Source of the DNA: Gammaproteobacteria bacterium | Lineage (GTDB): Bacteria > Pseudomonadota > Gammaproteobacteria > Pseudomonadales > Pseudohongiellaceae | Length of the DNA stretch: 64,000 bases | Direction of reading: 5' to 3' | NCBI GenBank assembly: GCA_029253585.1 | Contig: JAQWZF010000026.1 | Location: 229,990 to 293,989 of the forward strand | Shown here: piece by piece, positions 8,174 to 17,393 of the stretch | How positions within the stretch are numbered: position 1 is the first letter of the stretch | Layout of the letters: every line of letters begins with the position of its first letter | The notes under the pieces: model-generated | Told to the model about the DNA's origin: nothing | Databases searched by the model: none | The model's input: only the letters and a program-made list of their open reading frames with translations | Made by a program: the position numbers and the translations under genes

Positions 8174-9238
8174 CTACCTTGCCGGTAGCACGTCTTTCAA
8201 TATTTCTGCCATACCCAGAATTGCCTGTTCGGTCGTTTGCCAATCCATACAGGCATCGGTTACCGATACACCGTACTTAAGTTCGCTCAGGTCTTTGGGT
8301 ATGGATTGATTGCCATGATTTATATTGCTCTCAAGCATAACGCCAATGATCGACTTGTTGCCTTCGAGAATCTGGTGGCTAATATCCTTAAGCACTAGAG
8401 GTTGGACGTCGGGGTCTTTACTGGAGTTCGCGTGACTGCAATCGATCATGATATTGCTGTTTACGCCACCATCGAGCAGGGCCTTCTCACACTGGGCTAC
8501 ATGAACCGTATTGTAGTTCGGGCCATTGCCTCCACCACGCAGCACTACATGTGCATAGGGATTGCCCTTGGTAGTGACGACAGACACCTGCCCATCGGCA
8601 TTAATTCCAAGAAATCTATGTGGGCTAGACACCGATTGCATAGCATTGACTGCAACGGTAAGCCCGCCATCGGTTCCATTCTTGAACCCAACGGCGGAAG
8701 AAAGGCCGGAAGACATTTCACGGTGTGTCTGCGACTCAGTCGTGCGCGCACCGATTGCTGACCATGCAATTACATCTTGCATGTACTGTGGAGAAATTGG
8801 ATCCAATGCTTCGGTAGACGTTGGCAGCCCGATTTCAACAACATCCAGAAGAAGTTTTCTACCCTTGCGCAGCCCTTCCTCAATTTTGAACGAATCGTCG
8901 AGATAGGGATCATTGATCAGTCCCTTCCAACCAACCGAGGTTCTCGGCTTCTCGAAATAGACACGCATTACTATATATAATGTGTCTTGAACTTTGTCCG
9001 CCAACTCTTTAAGTCGCTTCGCATAGTCCAATGCCGCATCGGTGTCATGAATCGAACAGGGGCCCACTACAACAAACAAGCGCGGGTCTTTGCGATCGAG
9101 AATAGAAAAGATCGTATTACGCGCCTTCTGTACCGATTCCAAGGCGGCGCCTTCCAGAGGCAGCTCCGCTTTAAGTTGAGCTGGAGTAATCAGAGCTTCA
9201 TTGGAATCAATGTTTAGATTGTCAGTTATTACCGACAT
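8174..9238 (-). CDS. aroG: 3-deoxy-7-phosphoheptulonate synthase (DAHP synthase, class I)
   Basis: 354 residues; condenses phosphoenolpyruvate and erythrose 4-phosphate, the first step of the shikimate pathway. Metal ligands of the AroFGH family are present: C61 in GPCSIHD, H269 in DCSHANS, E303 in MLESN and D328 in VTDAC. The N-terminal 40 residues correspond to the segment that forms the feedback-inhibitor site in this class, but I cannot tell Phe, Tyr or Trp sensitivity, so the aroG symbol is the least certain part. It is divergent from the M14 peptidase and has a 110-bp upstream gap for its promoter. Confidence 0.9.
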   Translation of the reverse strand: MSVITDNLNIDSNEALITPAQLKAELPLEGAALESVQKARNTIFSILDRKDPRLFVVVGPCSIHDTDAALDYAKRLKELADKVQDTLYIVMRVYFEKPRTSVGWKGLINDPYLDDSFKIEEGLRKGRKLLLDVVEIGLPTSTEALDPISPQYMQDVIAWSAIGARTTESQTHREMSSGLSSAVGFKNGTDGGLTVAVNAMQSVSSPHRFLGINADGQVSVVTTKGNPYAHVVLRGGGNGPNYNTVHVAQCEKALLDGGVNSNIMIDCSHANSSKDPDVQPLVLKDISHQILEGNKSIIGVMLESNINHGNQSIPKDLSELKYGVSVTDACMDWQTTEQAILGMAEILKDVLPAR

Positions 9239-9348
9239 AAGATTTCTCGTCTACAAGGAAAAAAGGTCGGCAATGATACCAAATACCAGTAAGCTGACAA
9301 CCGCTAAATAACTAGAAAACAAACAGATTTTGCTTAAAGAGGAAGATT

Positions 9349-10485
9349 GTGAACATAAGTCAGAACTTTGACGCGGGTAATATTGAAGTAGTTAACTGCG
9401 AGGACGCCGGCAATATCCAACTGAAGATTCGGGCCGATAGAGCATCGGATTTTTACCAGTGGTTTTATTTTCGTCTTAGCGGAGCAAAAAATACGCCCTG
9501 CACGATGCGTATTCTCAATGCTGGCGGTGCCGCCTATCCCCATGGGTTTCAGAACTACCGCGTCTGTTATTCCTATGATCGTCAGACCTGGCTAAGACAC
9601 CCAACCTCTCTAGATGATGGCGTGATGAGCATCGAGTTCCTGTCCGAGTACGATTCCGTCTACTTCGCCTACTTTGCGCCTTATTCGATGGAAAGGCATG
9701 CCGACCTGATCGCGAGAAGCTTACTCTCGCCCTTATGTTCGCATCGCGTAGTAGGCAAAACCCTGGACGGTCAGGATCTGGACCTACTCAGGTTTTCATC
9801 CAGTGAGGAAGGCGCACCGAAGAAGAATTGTTGGGTCATCGCCAGACAACACCCGGGCGAATCTATGGCCGAGTGGTGGATGGAAGGCTGCATCGAGCGT
9901 CTTTTGGACGAGAACAATGTCGAGACAAAGAAACTGCTCAGCCAGTGTAATGTTTATCTGATGCCCAATATGAACCCCGACGGGAGCAGACGCGGGCATC
10001 TACGCACGAATGCCGCGGGTAGAAATCTCAATCGGGAATGGGCGAACCCCGAAATCGACGCTAGCCCCGAGGTCTATTGCGTCAAGCAGGCAATGCAAGA
10101 GATTGGCGTTGATTTCTTGTTAGACGTGCATGGTGACGAATCCTTGCCGTACTGTTTCATAGCAGGCACCGAAGGCCTTTCCAATTGGGATGAACAAAAA
10201 CAATCTCAGCTGGATTTCTATAAGAATAAGCTGGTCGAGCTGAACGCAGATTTTCAAACGAAGAGGGGTTACCCGGCGAAAACGCCCGGTACCGCAAACC
10301 TGACTATGAGCACCGCGCAAACGGCACAGGGTCATGGCTGTCTCGCCATGACCTTGGAGATGCCTTTTAAGGATACAACAGCCACTCCGGATGAGACTTG
10401 CGGCTGGTCCGGTGAGCGCAGCAAAAAGCTAGCCCATTCCTGCCTGGATGCATTGTCCAGTTATTTGGAGAGCGGACTCGTATAG
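9349..10485 (+). CDS. M14-type cytosolic carboxypeptidase
   Basis: 378 residues. An N-terminal beta-sandwich of about 120 residues (FDAGNIEVVNCEDAGNIQLKIR onward, positions 7-28) precedes a zinc carboxypeptidase domain. Zinc ligands are H168 and E171 in RQHPGES and H261 in DVHGDE; MNPDG and RNLNREW are further M14 landmarks, and a TLEMPF Glu near 340 is the probable general base. This layout matches bacterial relatives of eukaryotic cytosolic carboxypeptidases that trim side-chain or C-terminal glutamates; the bacterial substrate is unknown. No signal peptide. The start is GTG, with an AGAGGAAG site upstream. Confidence 0.85.
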   Translation: MNISQNFDAGNIEVVNCEDAGNIQLKIRADRASDFYQWFYFRLSGAKNTPCTMRILNAGGAAYPHGFQNYRVCYSYDRQTWLRHPTSLDDGVMSIEFLSEYDSVYFAYFAPYSMERHADLIARSLLSPLCSHRVVGKTLDGQDLDLLRFSSSEEGAPKKNCWVIARQHPGESMAEWWMEGCIERLLDENNVETKKLLSQCNVYLMPNMNPDGSRRGHLRTNAAGRNLNREWANPEIDASPEVYCVKQAMQEIGVDFLLDVHGDESLPYCFIAGTEGLSNWDEQKQSQLDFYKNKLVELNADFQTKRGYPAKTPGTANLTMSTAQTAQGHGCLAMTLEMPFKDTTATPDETCGWSGERSKKLAHSCLDALSSYLESGLV

Positions 10486-10584
10486 CCCGCCGTCCTAATT
10501 TTGCGATGTTGCTGAAATCGAGAAGATATCAGCTAAAAGATCGAATTTGCTGTAATTTTAAGCACTAATGGAACGTCTAAGCAT

Positions 10585-10685
10585 TTATCTAAGTGGCTAT
10601 CTAACTAACTATCTAAGTAACTATTTAAGTTAAGTGACTATCTGAACGGCTATCTGAATAACTATCTGAACGGCTATTTCAACCA
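10585..10685. repeat. tandem 12-bp repeat, about eight copies
   Basis: Imperfect head-to-tail copies of a 12-bp unit of the form CTATCTNANNNN, such as CTATCTAAGTAA and CTATCTGAACGG. One copy at 10621-10637 carries a 5-bp insertion. The array lies in the 370-bp gap between the M14 peptidase and tolC, upstream of the putative tolC promoter. No open frame crosses it convincingly. It could be a slippage-prone microsatellite or a set of protein-binding sites. Confidence 0.75.
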
Positions 10686-10730
10686 TTAATAGAGCAATAA
10701 GGTCACCTGTCGCAAATGCTGGGGTTTAGT

Positions 10731-10760
10731 TTGTCACTTTTGGTTACGAAAGTGTAGAAT
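10731..10760 (+). promoter_or_regulatory. putative sigma-70 promoter for tolC
   Basis: TTGTCA (10731-10736) and TAGAAT (10755-10760) are separated by 18 bp. The inferred leader to the tolC ATG is about 90 nt. Confidence 0.5.
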
Positions 10761-10855
10761 GCCGTCTGTTTTCAAAATCGCCATTCAAAACTCTTGTTGA
10801 ATCAGCCCCTTAGGCAGATGAACATAATTATTTAGTACAGAGAAGGTCACATATT

Positions 10856-12247
10856 ATGGGACGACTAGCGAAGTTTTCTGGAATTCTAGTATTGAGCTGC
10901 ATGACCAGCTCATTCAGCTACGGTGACGACCTGGTGTCTATACTGCAGCTCGCACTGGAGAATGATCCGACCCTGCGACAGGCAGAGGCCAACTACCGTG
11001 AAAATCGTGAAGGCATGATTCAGACCCGTGCCTCATTACTGCCATCCATTGGGCTCGGTGGGTCGACCTCGCGCTTGACCAGTGGCCCGACAGACTCGGT
11101 CTATGTCGATGTTCCTGATCCGATCTCCGGCCAATCGATTCGAACCCGAGTCGCCGAGGATCACAGTTTTAGACCCGGTCTCAACAATCACGGCTGGGGC
11201 ATGAACCTTACCCAGAGTGTTTTGAATCTAGCCAATTGGTATAGCTTTCAGAGCGCCAAGGCGCGTGACAAGGCGGCGGCGGTTAATTTAGCGTCACAAG
11301 AGCAAGACCTTATCATGCGCGTTGCCACCGCCTATTTCGATGTATTGCGCGCCATCGACACACTGGAAACAAACGTACAGGAAGAAGAAGCGGCACTGCG
11401 CTCACTAGAGCAGACGCGGCAACGTGAAGAAGTTGGCCTTGTGGCAATTACAGATGTGTTTGACAGTCAGGCCGCCTACGATCTGGCGCAGAACACAACG
11501 ATTCTGCAACAGGACATACTGCAATCACGTTATGAGGCACTGGCAGCTATTACGGGTCAGCCACATCCTTCTATAGAGGTACTCCGTGAAGACTTTCCTA
11601 TATTAGAAGTAGACGGCAGCTTGGATGACTGGGAAAACGAGGCCGAGAATAGCAGTCTTGCCATCGCTGCCGCTGAATACAACCTCGAAGCCTCGCGAAA
11701 GAACCTGAAGGCCAGAAAATCTGATCATCTACCCACCATAGACTTTAGTAGCGGCTGGAACCACAACGTAACTGCACCTATTGTCAGTCAGGGTATTCAG
11801 ATTGGCGGCGGTGCTTTTGATCGTACCTCCCTGGCGTTGAGTCTTTCCATTCCTATCTATTCTGGCGGCGCAATTAGCTCACGCAAACGCGCGGCAGAGT
11901 ACAATGTCATCTCCGCCCAAGAGTCTCTTAACCTCACAGAGCGACAACTTACCCAGAATATACGCAACGCCTACAGGCGTGTGAACACCGACGTTCTGGT
12001 TATCGCGCAACGGCAGCAGTCGATCACCTCTGCGCAGAGCGCCCTGGATGCGACTGAGTTGGGCGCCGAGGTCGGCACTCGAAATATCGTTGAGGTACTG
12101 CGTGCCAGAGAGAATCTGTACAGGGCGCTGCGTCAGTACGCCGATGCCCGATACAGCTACGTCCTGGACAGCCTGATACTGCGGCAGGTCGCTGGCATAC
12201 TCACGCCACAGGATATTATCGATCTTAATGAGTGGTTACTGCTGTAA
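10856..12247 (+). CDS. tolC: TolC family outer-membrane efflux/secretion channel
   Basis: 463 residues with an N-terminal signal peptide (GILVLSCMTSSFSYG, cleavage near residue 24). Two homologous outer-membrane efflux repeats follow: LQLALENDPTLRQAEANYRE at the start of the first and the second beginning near EYNLEASRKNLKARKSDHLPTI (about 280). Long helices rich in A, Q and E form the periplasmic tunnel. TolC channels serve type I secretion and RND/MFS efflux. No partner transporter is adjacent, as for E. coli tolC. The giant surface protein at the window's right end may need such a channel, but this link is only inferred. A GAAGG site precedes the ATG. Confidence 0.88.
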   Translation: MGRLAKFSGILVLSCMTSSFSYGDDLVSILQLALENDPTLRQAEANYRENREGMIQTRASLLPSIGLGGSTSRLTSGPTDSVYVDVPDPISGQSIRTRVAEDHSFRPGLNNHGWGMNLTQSVLNLANWYSFQSAKARDKAAAVNLASQEQDLIMRVATAYFDVLRAIDTLETNVQEEEAALRSLEQTRQREEVGLVAITDVFDSQAAYDLAQNTTILQQDILQSRYEALAAITGQPHPSIEVLREDFPILEVDGSLDDWENEAENSSLAIAAAEYNLEASRKNLKARKSDHLPTIDFSSGWNHNVTAPIVSQGIQIGGGAFDRTSLALSLSIPIYSGGAISSRKRAAEYNVISAQESLNLTERQLTQNIRNAYRRVNTDVLVIAQRQQSITSAQSALDATELGAEVGTRNIVEVLRARENLYRALRQYADARYSYVLDSLILRQVAGILTPQDIIDLNEWLLL

Positions 12248-12293
12248 CGGCGATCATTATTTGGCTTACAGCTAGCCACACTATTCTTGTTAG

Positions 12294-12322
12294 AACCACC
12301 GGCTCGGTATGAGCCGGTGGTT
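12294..12322 (+). terminator. strong stem-loop after tolC
   Basis: A perfect 12-bp stem (AACCACCGGCTC with GAGCCGGTGGTT) around a 5-nt loop, 46 bp after the tolC stop. The sequence after it is pyrimidine-rich (TTATTCCTCCCTCC) rather than a T-run, so termination strength is uncertain. Confidence 0.65.
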
Positions 12323-12509
12323 ATTCCTCCCTCCTGACGCTTCACCCTCGTTGCCCCTCGCTCCTCTCTCCCTCGTCCCGATCTAGCCCCTCTCATGACT
12401 GACCCTTGCGCTGGATAAAAATGCCTCATCAAGCTTCGGCACCGGCATCGCTTCATCGGATATCGCTTAGCCGAGACAATCAGTTAGAATAAGTCGCCCA
12501 ATCATCGAG

Positions 12510-13658
12510 GTGAGAATTTTGCAGAGTAAATTACCCAATGTCGGTACTACCATCTTTACCGTCATGTCCAAAATGGCCCAGGACTATGACGCCATCAATC
12601 TATCCCAGGGGTTTCCGGATTTCGATTGTCCTCCGCGGCTTCGAGAACTGGTCGCTGCGCATCTCAACGATCGCAAGAATCAATACCCTCCCATGGCGGG
12701 AATTCCGTCACTGCGGCAGCAGATCGCCCTCAAGATACGAGACTACTATGGCTATGATGCCGATCCCGAGACTGAGATAACCGTTACCTCTGGCGCTACC
12801 GAAGCCTTGTTCGATGCGGTTCAGGCTGTGGTAAGTGCGGGAGATGAGGTGATAGTGTTCGACCCTGCCTACGACTCCTATGAACCGGCTATCCTGCTTG
12901 CTGGCGGGAAAACGATTCATGTTCCACTCTCTCTTCCAGATTATGCGATGGACTGGGATCGGCTGGAACAGGCGATCAATTCCAAAACGCGGCTCATCAT
13001 AATCAATTCGCCGCACAATCCCTGCGGCAGCGTTCTCAGTACAGACGATTTCGATAGACTGGCCGCACTCATTCGAGATCTTGACATTCTGGTTCTCTCC
13101 GATGAGGTCTACGAACACATGGTCTACGACGGCAAGAAGCACGAGAGCATACTCGCCCATGCTGAGTTGCGCGAAAAGAGCTTTGCCGTTTTTTCCTTCG
13201 GCAAAACCTATCACGCTACCGGGTGGAAATTAGCCTACTGCGTGGCTCCTGAAGCACTAACAACAGAGTTTCGAAAGGTACACCAGTTTGTAACTTTTAC
13301 CACGTCGAGCTTCGTGCAATACGCGATCGCCGACTTCATGGCAGAATGCCCGGAACACACGCTAGAGCTTCCCGATTTCTATCAGGAAAAGCGCAATACA
13401 TTCTGCGAATTAATCACGCCATCCAGATTTACATTCACTCCCTCTAAGGGCACCTATTTTCAACTTGTAGACTACAGCGAGATCAGCGATAAGAACGATG
13501 TAGAGTTCGCCAACTATCTGACCCAAGAGAAAGGAGTCGCCGCTATTCCTCTCGCTCCGTTCTATGCGAAACCTCCGGCAACCAAGATCATTCGTTTCTG
13601 CTTCTGCAAAGACGATAGCACCCTAGAGAAAGCCGCCGAAATTCTCTGCAAGCTGTAG
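12510..13658 (+). CDS. ybdL: methionine aminotransferase, YbdL-like (class I/II PLP aminotransferase)
   Basis: 382 residues. The opening SKLPNVGTTIFTVMS followed by INLSQGFPDF is typical of the YbdL/kynurenine aminotransferase group, which prefers methionine or aromatic amino acids with 2-oxo acids. PLP residues: N168-P169-H170-N171-P171 region (NSPHNPCG), D199-E200-Y201 (SDEVYEH) and Schiff-base K232 in FSFGKTYHATGWK. The GTG at 12510 overlaps the best ribosome-binding site (GAGGTGAG); the TTG at 12519 (LQSKLPN) is a credible alternative start. Cytoplasmic. It is followed 14 bp later by queG. Confidence 0.85.
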   Translation: MRILQSKLPNVGTTIFTVMSKMAQDYDAINLSQGFPDFDCPPRLRELVAAHLNDRKNQYPPMAGIPSLRQQIALKIRDYYGYDADPETEITVTSGATEALFDAVQAVVSAGDEVIVFDPAYDSYEPAILLAGGKTIHVPLSLPDYAMDWDRLEQAINSKTRLIIINSPHNPCGSVLSTDDFDRLAALIRDLDILVLSDEVYEHMVYDGKKHESILAHAELREKSFAVFSFGKTYHATGWKLAYCVAPEALTTEFRKVHQFVTFTTSSFVQYAIADFMAECPEHTLELPDFYQEKRNTFCELITPSRFTFTPSKGTYFQLVDYSEISDKNDVEFANYLTQEKGVAAIPLAPFYAKPPATKIIRFCFCKDDSTLEKAAEILCKL

Positions 13659-13672
13659 ATGGGAATCTGCTT

Positions 13673-14725
13673 ATGACTCAGATCGACTTCAATCAGTTCG
13701 CCGCAGACGTCAAGGCCTGGGGTAATGAGCTGGGGTTTCAGGAGGTCAGCATCACCGATGTTGATCTCAGCGAACACGAGCCGCACCTGAAAGCCTGGAT
13801 TGCAGAAAACTATCATGGCGCCATGTCATACATGGCAGAGAACCACGACAAACGCTGTCATCCAGAGCAGCTGGTTCCCGGCACTATTCGCGTTATCTGT
13901 GCACGCATGGACTATGCGATAGATTCCCAAGATTCCCTGGCGTCAATGGACAATACCGGCAAGGCCTATGTGTCACGCTATGCGCGCGGTAGGGACTATC
14001 ACAAATTGATTCGCAAGCGGCTGCAGAAGTTGGCAACACGCATTAAGGAAGAGACCGGGCCCTTTGGATATCGCGCTTTCGTAGATAGCGCCCCGGTATT
14101 GGAACGCGCGCTCGCAGAGAAATCTGGCATGGGCTGGATAGGCAAGAACACGATGCTCATAAACAAAAAGGCCGGTTCCTGGTTCTTTCTTGGCGAGCTC
14201 TTTACCGATCTACCACTACCCGTAGACGCGCCAGTTTCTGACCATTGCGGCACTTGTACCGCTTGTCTCGACGTGTGCCCTACCAACGCCTTCGTTGCGC
14301 CCAATCAGTTGGATGCCACGCGCTGCATATCATACCTAACGATTGAACTACGATCTGCAATACCCGTGGAGTTTAGGAAACCAATGGGCAATCGGATATT
14401 TGGATGTGACGACTGTCAAATGGTCTGCCCCTGGAACAAATTTTCAAAGCACTCAGACGAGAAAGACTTTACGCCCAGACATGGTTTAGATGATGCTCAG
14501 CTGGTGGATTTATTCGCCTGGTCCGAACATGATTTTCTCAATCGCACCGAAGGCTCTGCGATACGCAGAATCGGTTACGATTGTTGGCTGCGGAACATAG
14601 CGATCGCCCTAGGAAACGCACCGACGTCGAAGGAAATTATTGCTGCTCTAAATTCGCGCCTTAACAATGTATCCGAAATGGTCAACGAACACATCACTTG
14701 GGCTTTACAACAACACACCAGCTAA
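13673..14725 (+). CDS. queG: epoxyqueuosine reductase QueG
   Basis: 350 residues; performs the last step of queuosine formation in tRNA, reducing epoxyqueuosine with cobalamin and two [4Fe-4S] clusters. The first cluster motif is HCGTCTACLDVCPTN (near residue 195) and the second is GCDDCQMVCPWN (near 245). The N-terminal cobalamin-binding part includes YHGAMSYMAEN and RYARGRDYHK. The C-terminal helical repeats are somewhat short compared with E. coli QueG. It lies 14 bp after the aminotransferase gene and is convergent with orn. Confidence 0.93.
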   Translation: MTQIDFNQFAADVKAWGNELGFQEVSITDVDLSEHEPHLKAWIAENYHGAMSYMAENHDKRCHPEQLVPGTIRVICARMDYAIDSQDSLASMDNTGKAYVSRYARGRDYHKLIRKRLQKLATRIKEETGPFGYRAFVDSAPVLERALAEKSGMGWIGKNTMLINKKAGSWFFLGELFTDLPLPVDAPVSDHCGTCTACLDVCPTNAFVAPNQLDATRCISYLTIELRSAIPVEFRKPMGNRIFGCDDCQMVCPWNKFSKHSDEKDFTPRHGLDDAQLVDLFAWSEHDFLNRTEGSAIRRIGYDCWLRNIAIALGNAPTSKEIIAALNSRLNNVSEMVNEHITWALQQHTS

Positions 14726-14734
14726 GCGCAAAGA

Positions 14735-15277
14735 CTAGGCGTCGATGAAGTGTTCTCGATAGTACTGCAGCTCGGCTACCGAATCCTTGATATCTTCCAT
14801 CGCCTGATGCGTGCCCTGTTTAACCAGGCCGCTAAGAATTTCAGGTTTCCAACGACGGACAAGTTCTTTGACGGAGCTGACATCCAGATTTCGATAGTGA
14901 AAATAACTCTCTAGCTCTGGCATGTAATTCGCCATGAACCTGCGGTCCTGACAGATGCTATTGCCGCACATGGGAGAGGTATTCTTCGCGCAATATTGCG
15001 AGAGAAATTCTATAGTCTTCCTGGTTGCTTCATTCTCATCTATAGTACTTTTTTTAACGCGCTCTATGAGGCCTGACGCACCATGGTGTGATTGGTTCCA
15101 CTCATCCATTGCCTTTAAGGCGGCATCGGATTGTTTGATGACCAGTGTCGGACCCTCGGCGAGTAGATTTAGCTCAGCATCGGTTACCAGCGTAGCGATT
15201 TCGATTATACGATCTGACTCGGGCTGCAATCCCGTCATCTCCAGATCTATCCAGATTAAATTTAAGCTTTTGTCCAT
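14735..15277 (-). CDS. orn: oligoribonuclease
   Basis: 180 residues; 3'-5' exoribonuclease of the DEDDh family that degrades dinucleotides, including pGpG from c-di-GMP breakdown. Catalytic residues are visible: D-E in WIDLEMTGL, an Asp in ICQDRRFM, and H and D in [10 protein letters not shown] near the end. Length and all blocks match E. coli Orn. It is divergent from rsgA, as in many gammaproteobacteria. Confidence 0.95.
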   Translation of the reverse strand: MDKSLNLIWIDLEMTGLQPESDRIIEIATLVTDAELNLLAEGPTLVIKQSDAALKAMDEWNQSHHGASGLIERVKKSTIDENEATRKTIEFLSQYCAKNTSPMCGNSICQDRRFMANYMPELESYFHYRNLDVSSVKELVRRWKPEILSGLVKQGTHQAMEDIKDSVAELQYYREHFIDA

Positions 15278-15432
15278 GCTGTTTTCCGCTGTTTTATCGC
15301 GATGCTGTTAGGGCGACGTTGACTAGTAGTCCTGATTGTAACAAAGCTTCCCCAAGTGGAATATGCAATAATCTTCTCTTAAGAGCGCGCTTGCAGTTCG
15401 CCTACACCTTGAGATGGTCGCCTACACTTTCC

Positions 15433-16440
15433 ATGAGTAAGAGAAGACTAAGTAAACATCAGTTGGCTCGTATATCCGAGAACCAACGCAAGGAGTTGGG
15501 TCTGGAACAATCCGACTCGGGCAGCTGCGAAACTCCAATCGAAAAGTGTAATGGCCGCATCATTAGTCATTATGGGCAACACGTTGATATCGAGTCCCTC
15601 GCCGAGGAAGACGAGGGCGCGGTGCTTAGGTGCACGCAGAGGTCTAACCTGCCTAAATTGGTCGCCGGCGACCTGGTCGTATGGACTGACGATGGCGCCC
15701 AGTCAGGGGTTGTAGTGGCCCTTGGTAAGCGCCGTAACTCCTTTGGCCGCCCCACCATCGATGGCCAGTACAAGGCTATCGCCGCCAATATCGACGCCCT
15801 TCTTGTGGTATTTGCCTCATCTCCGACTCCTCACGTCAGTCTTATTGACCGCTATCTTGTTGCGATCGAGCAACAGAACCTCGATGCCGTGCTGGTTTTG
15901 AACAAAATAGATCTGCTTGACCAGAACGCGGCAGAGATTTTTGACAATATATTGTCGAAATATGAGAATATCGGCTATCCGGTGCATAAGGTGTCGGCTG
16001 AAGATGGCCGTGGCATTTCTACTCTCGAACAATCCCTGACTAATAAGACCACAATTCTGGTGGGCCAATCCGGTGTGGGCAAATCTTCACTGCTGAACAA
16101 GCTCAATAAGGGCAGCCTCGCCGATGTAGGCGCCCTCTCCGAGACCTGGGATCGCGGCACACATACCACTACTACGTCCTCTCTGTATCATATGTCTGGC
16201 TTCGATTTGATAGACTCACCAGGTATTCGAGAGTTTGGCCTAGGCCATATTAATCCGCAGCAGGTATTCGAGGGCTTCAAGGAATTTAGACCCCTCGCCG
16301 GTGCCTGTAAGTTTAGAGACTGCTCGCACAGGCAGGAACCGGGCTGCTCCATACAGGCAGCTGTTGAGGCTGGGCAGATAAGTATCGAACGCCTTCAGAG
16401 CTACTTCCGCATTCTGGATTCACTGGAGGAGCTGAGCTAG
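15433..16440 (+). CDS. rsgA: small ribosomal subunit biogenesis GTPase RsgA
   Basis: 335 residues from the ATG that gives MSKRRLSKHQLARI, the usual RsgA start; a longer frame begins at a TTG 114 bp upstream but lacks similarity. The domain order is an OB fold, then a circularly permuted GTPase (G4 NKIDLL, G1 GQSGVGKSS, G3 DSPGIREFG), then a zinc-binding end with CKFRDCSHRQEPGC. RsgA helps the late maturation of the 30S subunit. It is divergent from orn and followed by the rhodanese and psd, as in Pseudomonas. Confidence 0.93.
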   Translation: MSKRRLSKHQLARISENQRKELGLEQSDSGSCETPIEKCNGRIISHYGQHVDIESLAEEDEGAVLRCTQRSNLPKLVAGDLVVWTDDGAQSGVVVALGKRRNSFGRPTIDGQYKAIAANIDALLVVFASSPTPHVSLIDRYLVAIEQQNLDAVLVLNKIDLLDQNAAEIFDNILSKYENIGYPVHKVSAEDGRGISTLEQSLTNKTTILVGQSGVGKSSLLNKLNKGSLADVGALSETWDRGTHTTTTSSLYHMSGFDLIDSPGIREFGLGHINPQQVFEGFKEFRPLAGACKFRDCSHRQEPGCSIQAAVEAGQISIERLQSYFRILDSLEELS

Positions 16441-16477
16441 TCAGATCATGCGAGAAATAGTAAAGAGTACGTAAGCA

Positions 16478-17302
16478 ATGAATAGAACAAGACTACCTAT
16501 TATTATTTCACCGGAGGCATTCAACGAACTCCCCTCTACGGATGAGCTCTTGATAGTCGCGGTCGTGCAGAAGGCCGTTTTCGATGCCCATCATATTTCA
16601 GGAGCGGTATTGGTGGAGCCTTCAGAATTGGTAAGCGGAGTTAAACCTGCAGTTGGTAAGCTGCCAACGAAGGATAGACTTCAATCGCTATTCTCGAGGA
16701 TCGGCTTGAGCCCCGAGAAACATGTCATCGTCTATGACGACGAAGGCGGTGGCTGGGCGGGCAGATTGATATGGACCCTAAATATTGTCGGACATCAGAA
16801 CTACAGCTATCTCGATGGCGGGCAAACGGCCTGGCTGAAGATGGGCTTTCCCTTATCGAATGCAACGACCGAGGCATTGGCAGCAGATCGTGTAGACTAC
16901 TCGGTCAAAATCAATGAGAGCCTGCTTGTTTCCAAAGAAGATGTTCTGGCAAGCCTTCGGGATGAAGCGTCAATAGTCTGGGACGCCCGAGCACCTGAGG
17001 AGTTCAAAGGATCTAAAGTAACTGCTCTCAGGAATGGGCACATTCCCGGTGCTAAGAATCTAGATTGGATTGAGTTACAGGATTCAGAAAATGACCTGCG
17101 TTTAAAGCCTCTGCCGCTGATCGAACAGTTGCTGACCGAGGCAGGCATTAGCGATGCGAAGAGAATCATTACTCACTGTCAAACCCATCATCGCTCGGGA
17201 CTCACTTATCTCGTTGGCAAAGCCCTAGGCTACGATATAAAGGCGTATGATGGCTCCTGGTCTGAATGGGGAAATGACCCTGAAACACCCATCGAGAACT
17301 AA
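16478..17302 (+). CDS. rhdA: thiosulfate sulfurtransferase, RhdA-type tandem rhodanese
   Basis: 274 residues with two rhodanese domains; the first (1-130) is inactive and the second carries catalytic C234 in the loop HCQTHHRSG. This loop is the one known from Azotobacter vinelandii RhdA and differs from the CRxGx[RT] loop of most thiosulfate sulfurtransferases. The enzyme moves sulfane sulfur from thiosulfate to cyanide or other thiol acceptors. It is cytoplasmic, lies 37 bp after rsgA and 91 bp before psd, the same order as in Pseudomonas. Confidence 0.88.
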   Translation: MNRTRLPIIISPEAFNELPSTDELLIVAVVQKAVFDAHHISGAVLVEPSELVSGVKPAVGKLPTKDRLQSLFSRIGLSPEKHVIVYDDEGGGWAGRLIWTLNIVGHQNYSYLDGGQTAWLKMGFPLSNATTEALAADRVDYSVKINESLLVSKEDVLASLRDEASIVWDARAPEEFKGSKVTALRNGHIPGAKNLDWIELQDSENDLRLKPLPLIEQLLTEAGISDAKRIITHCQTHHRSGLTYLVGKALGYDIKAYDGSWSEWGNDPETPIEN

Positions 17303-17393
17303 GCAAAGTAATCGGCGCACAGGATGTGGCGGGCAAGCCATAAGTAGCGCTATCGCCGGTAAAGTAAAACTCTAGAAACAGATAATAAAATTT

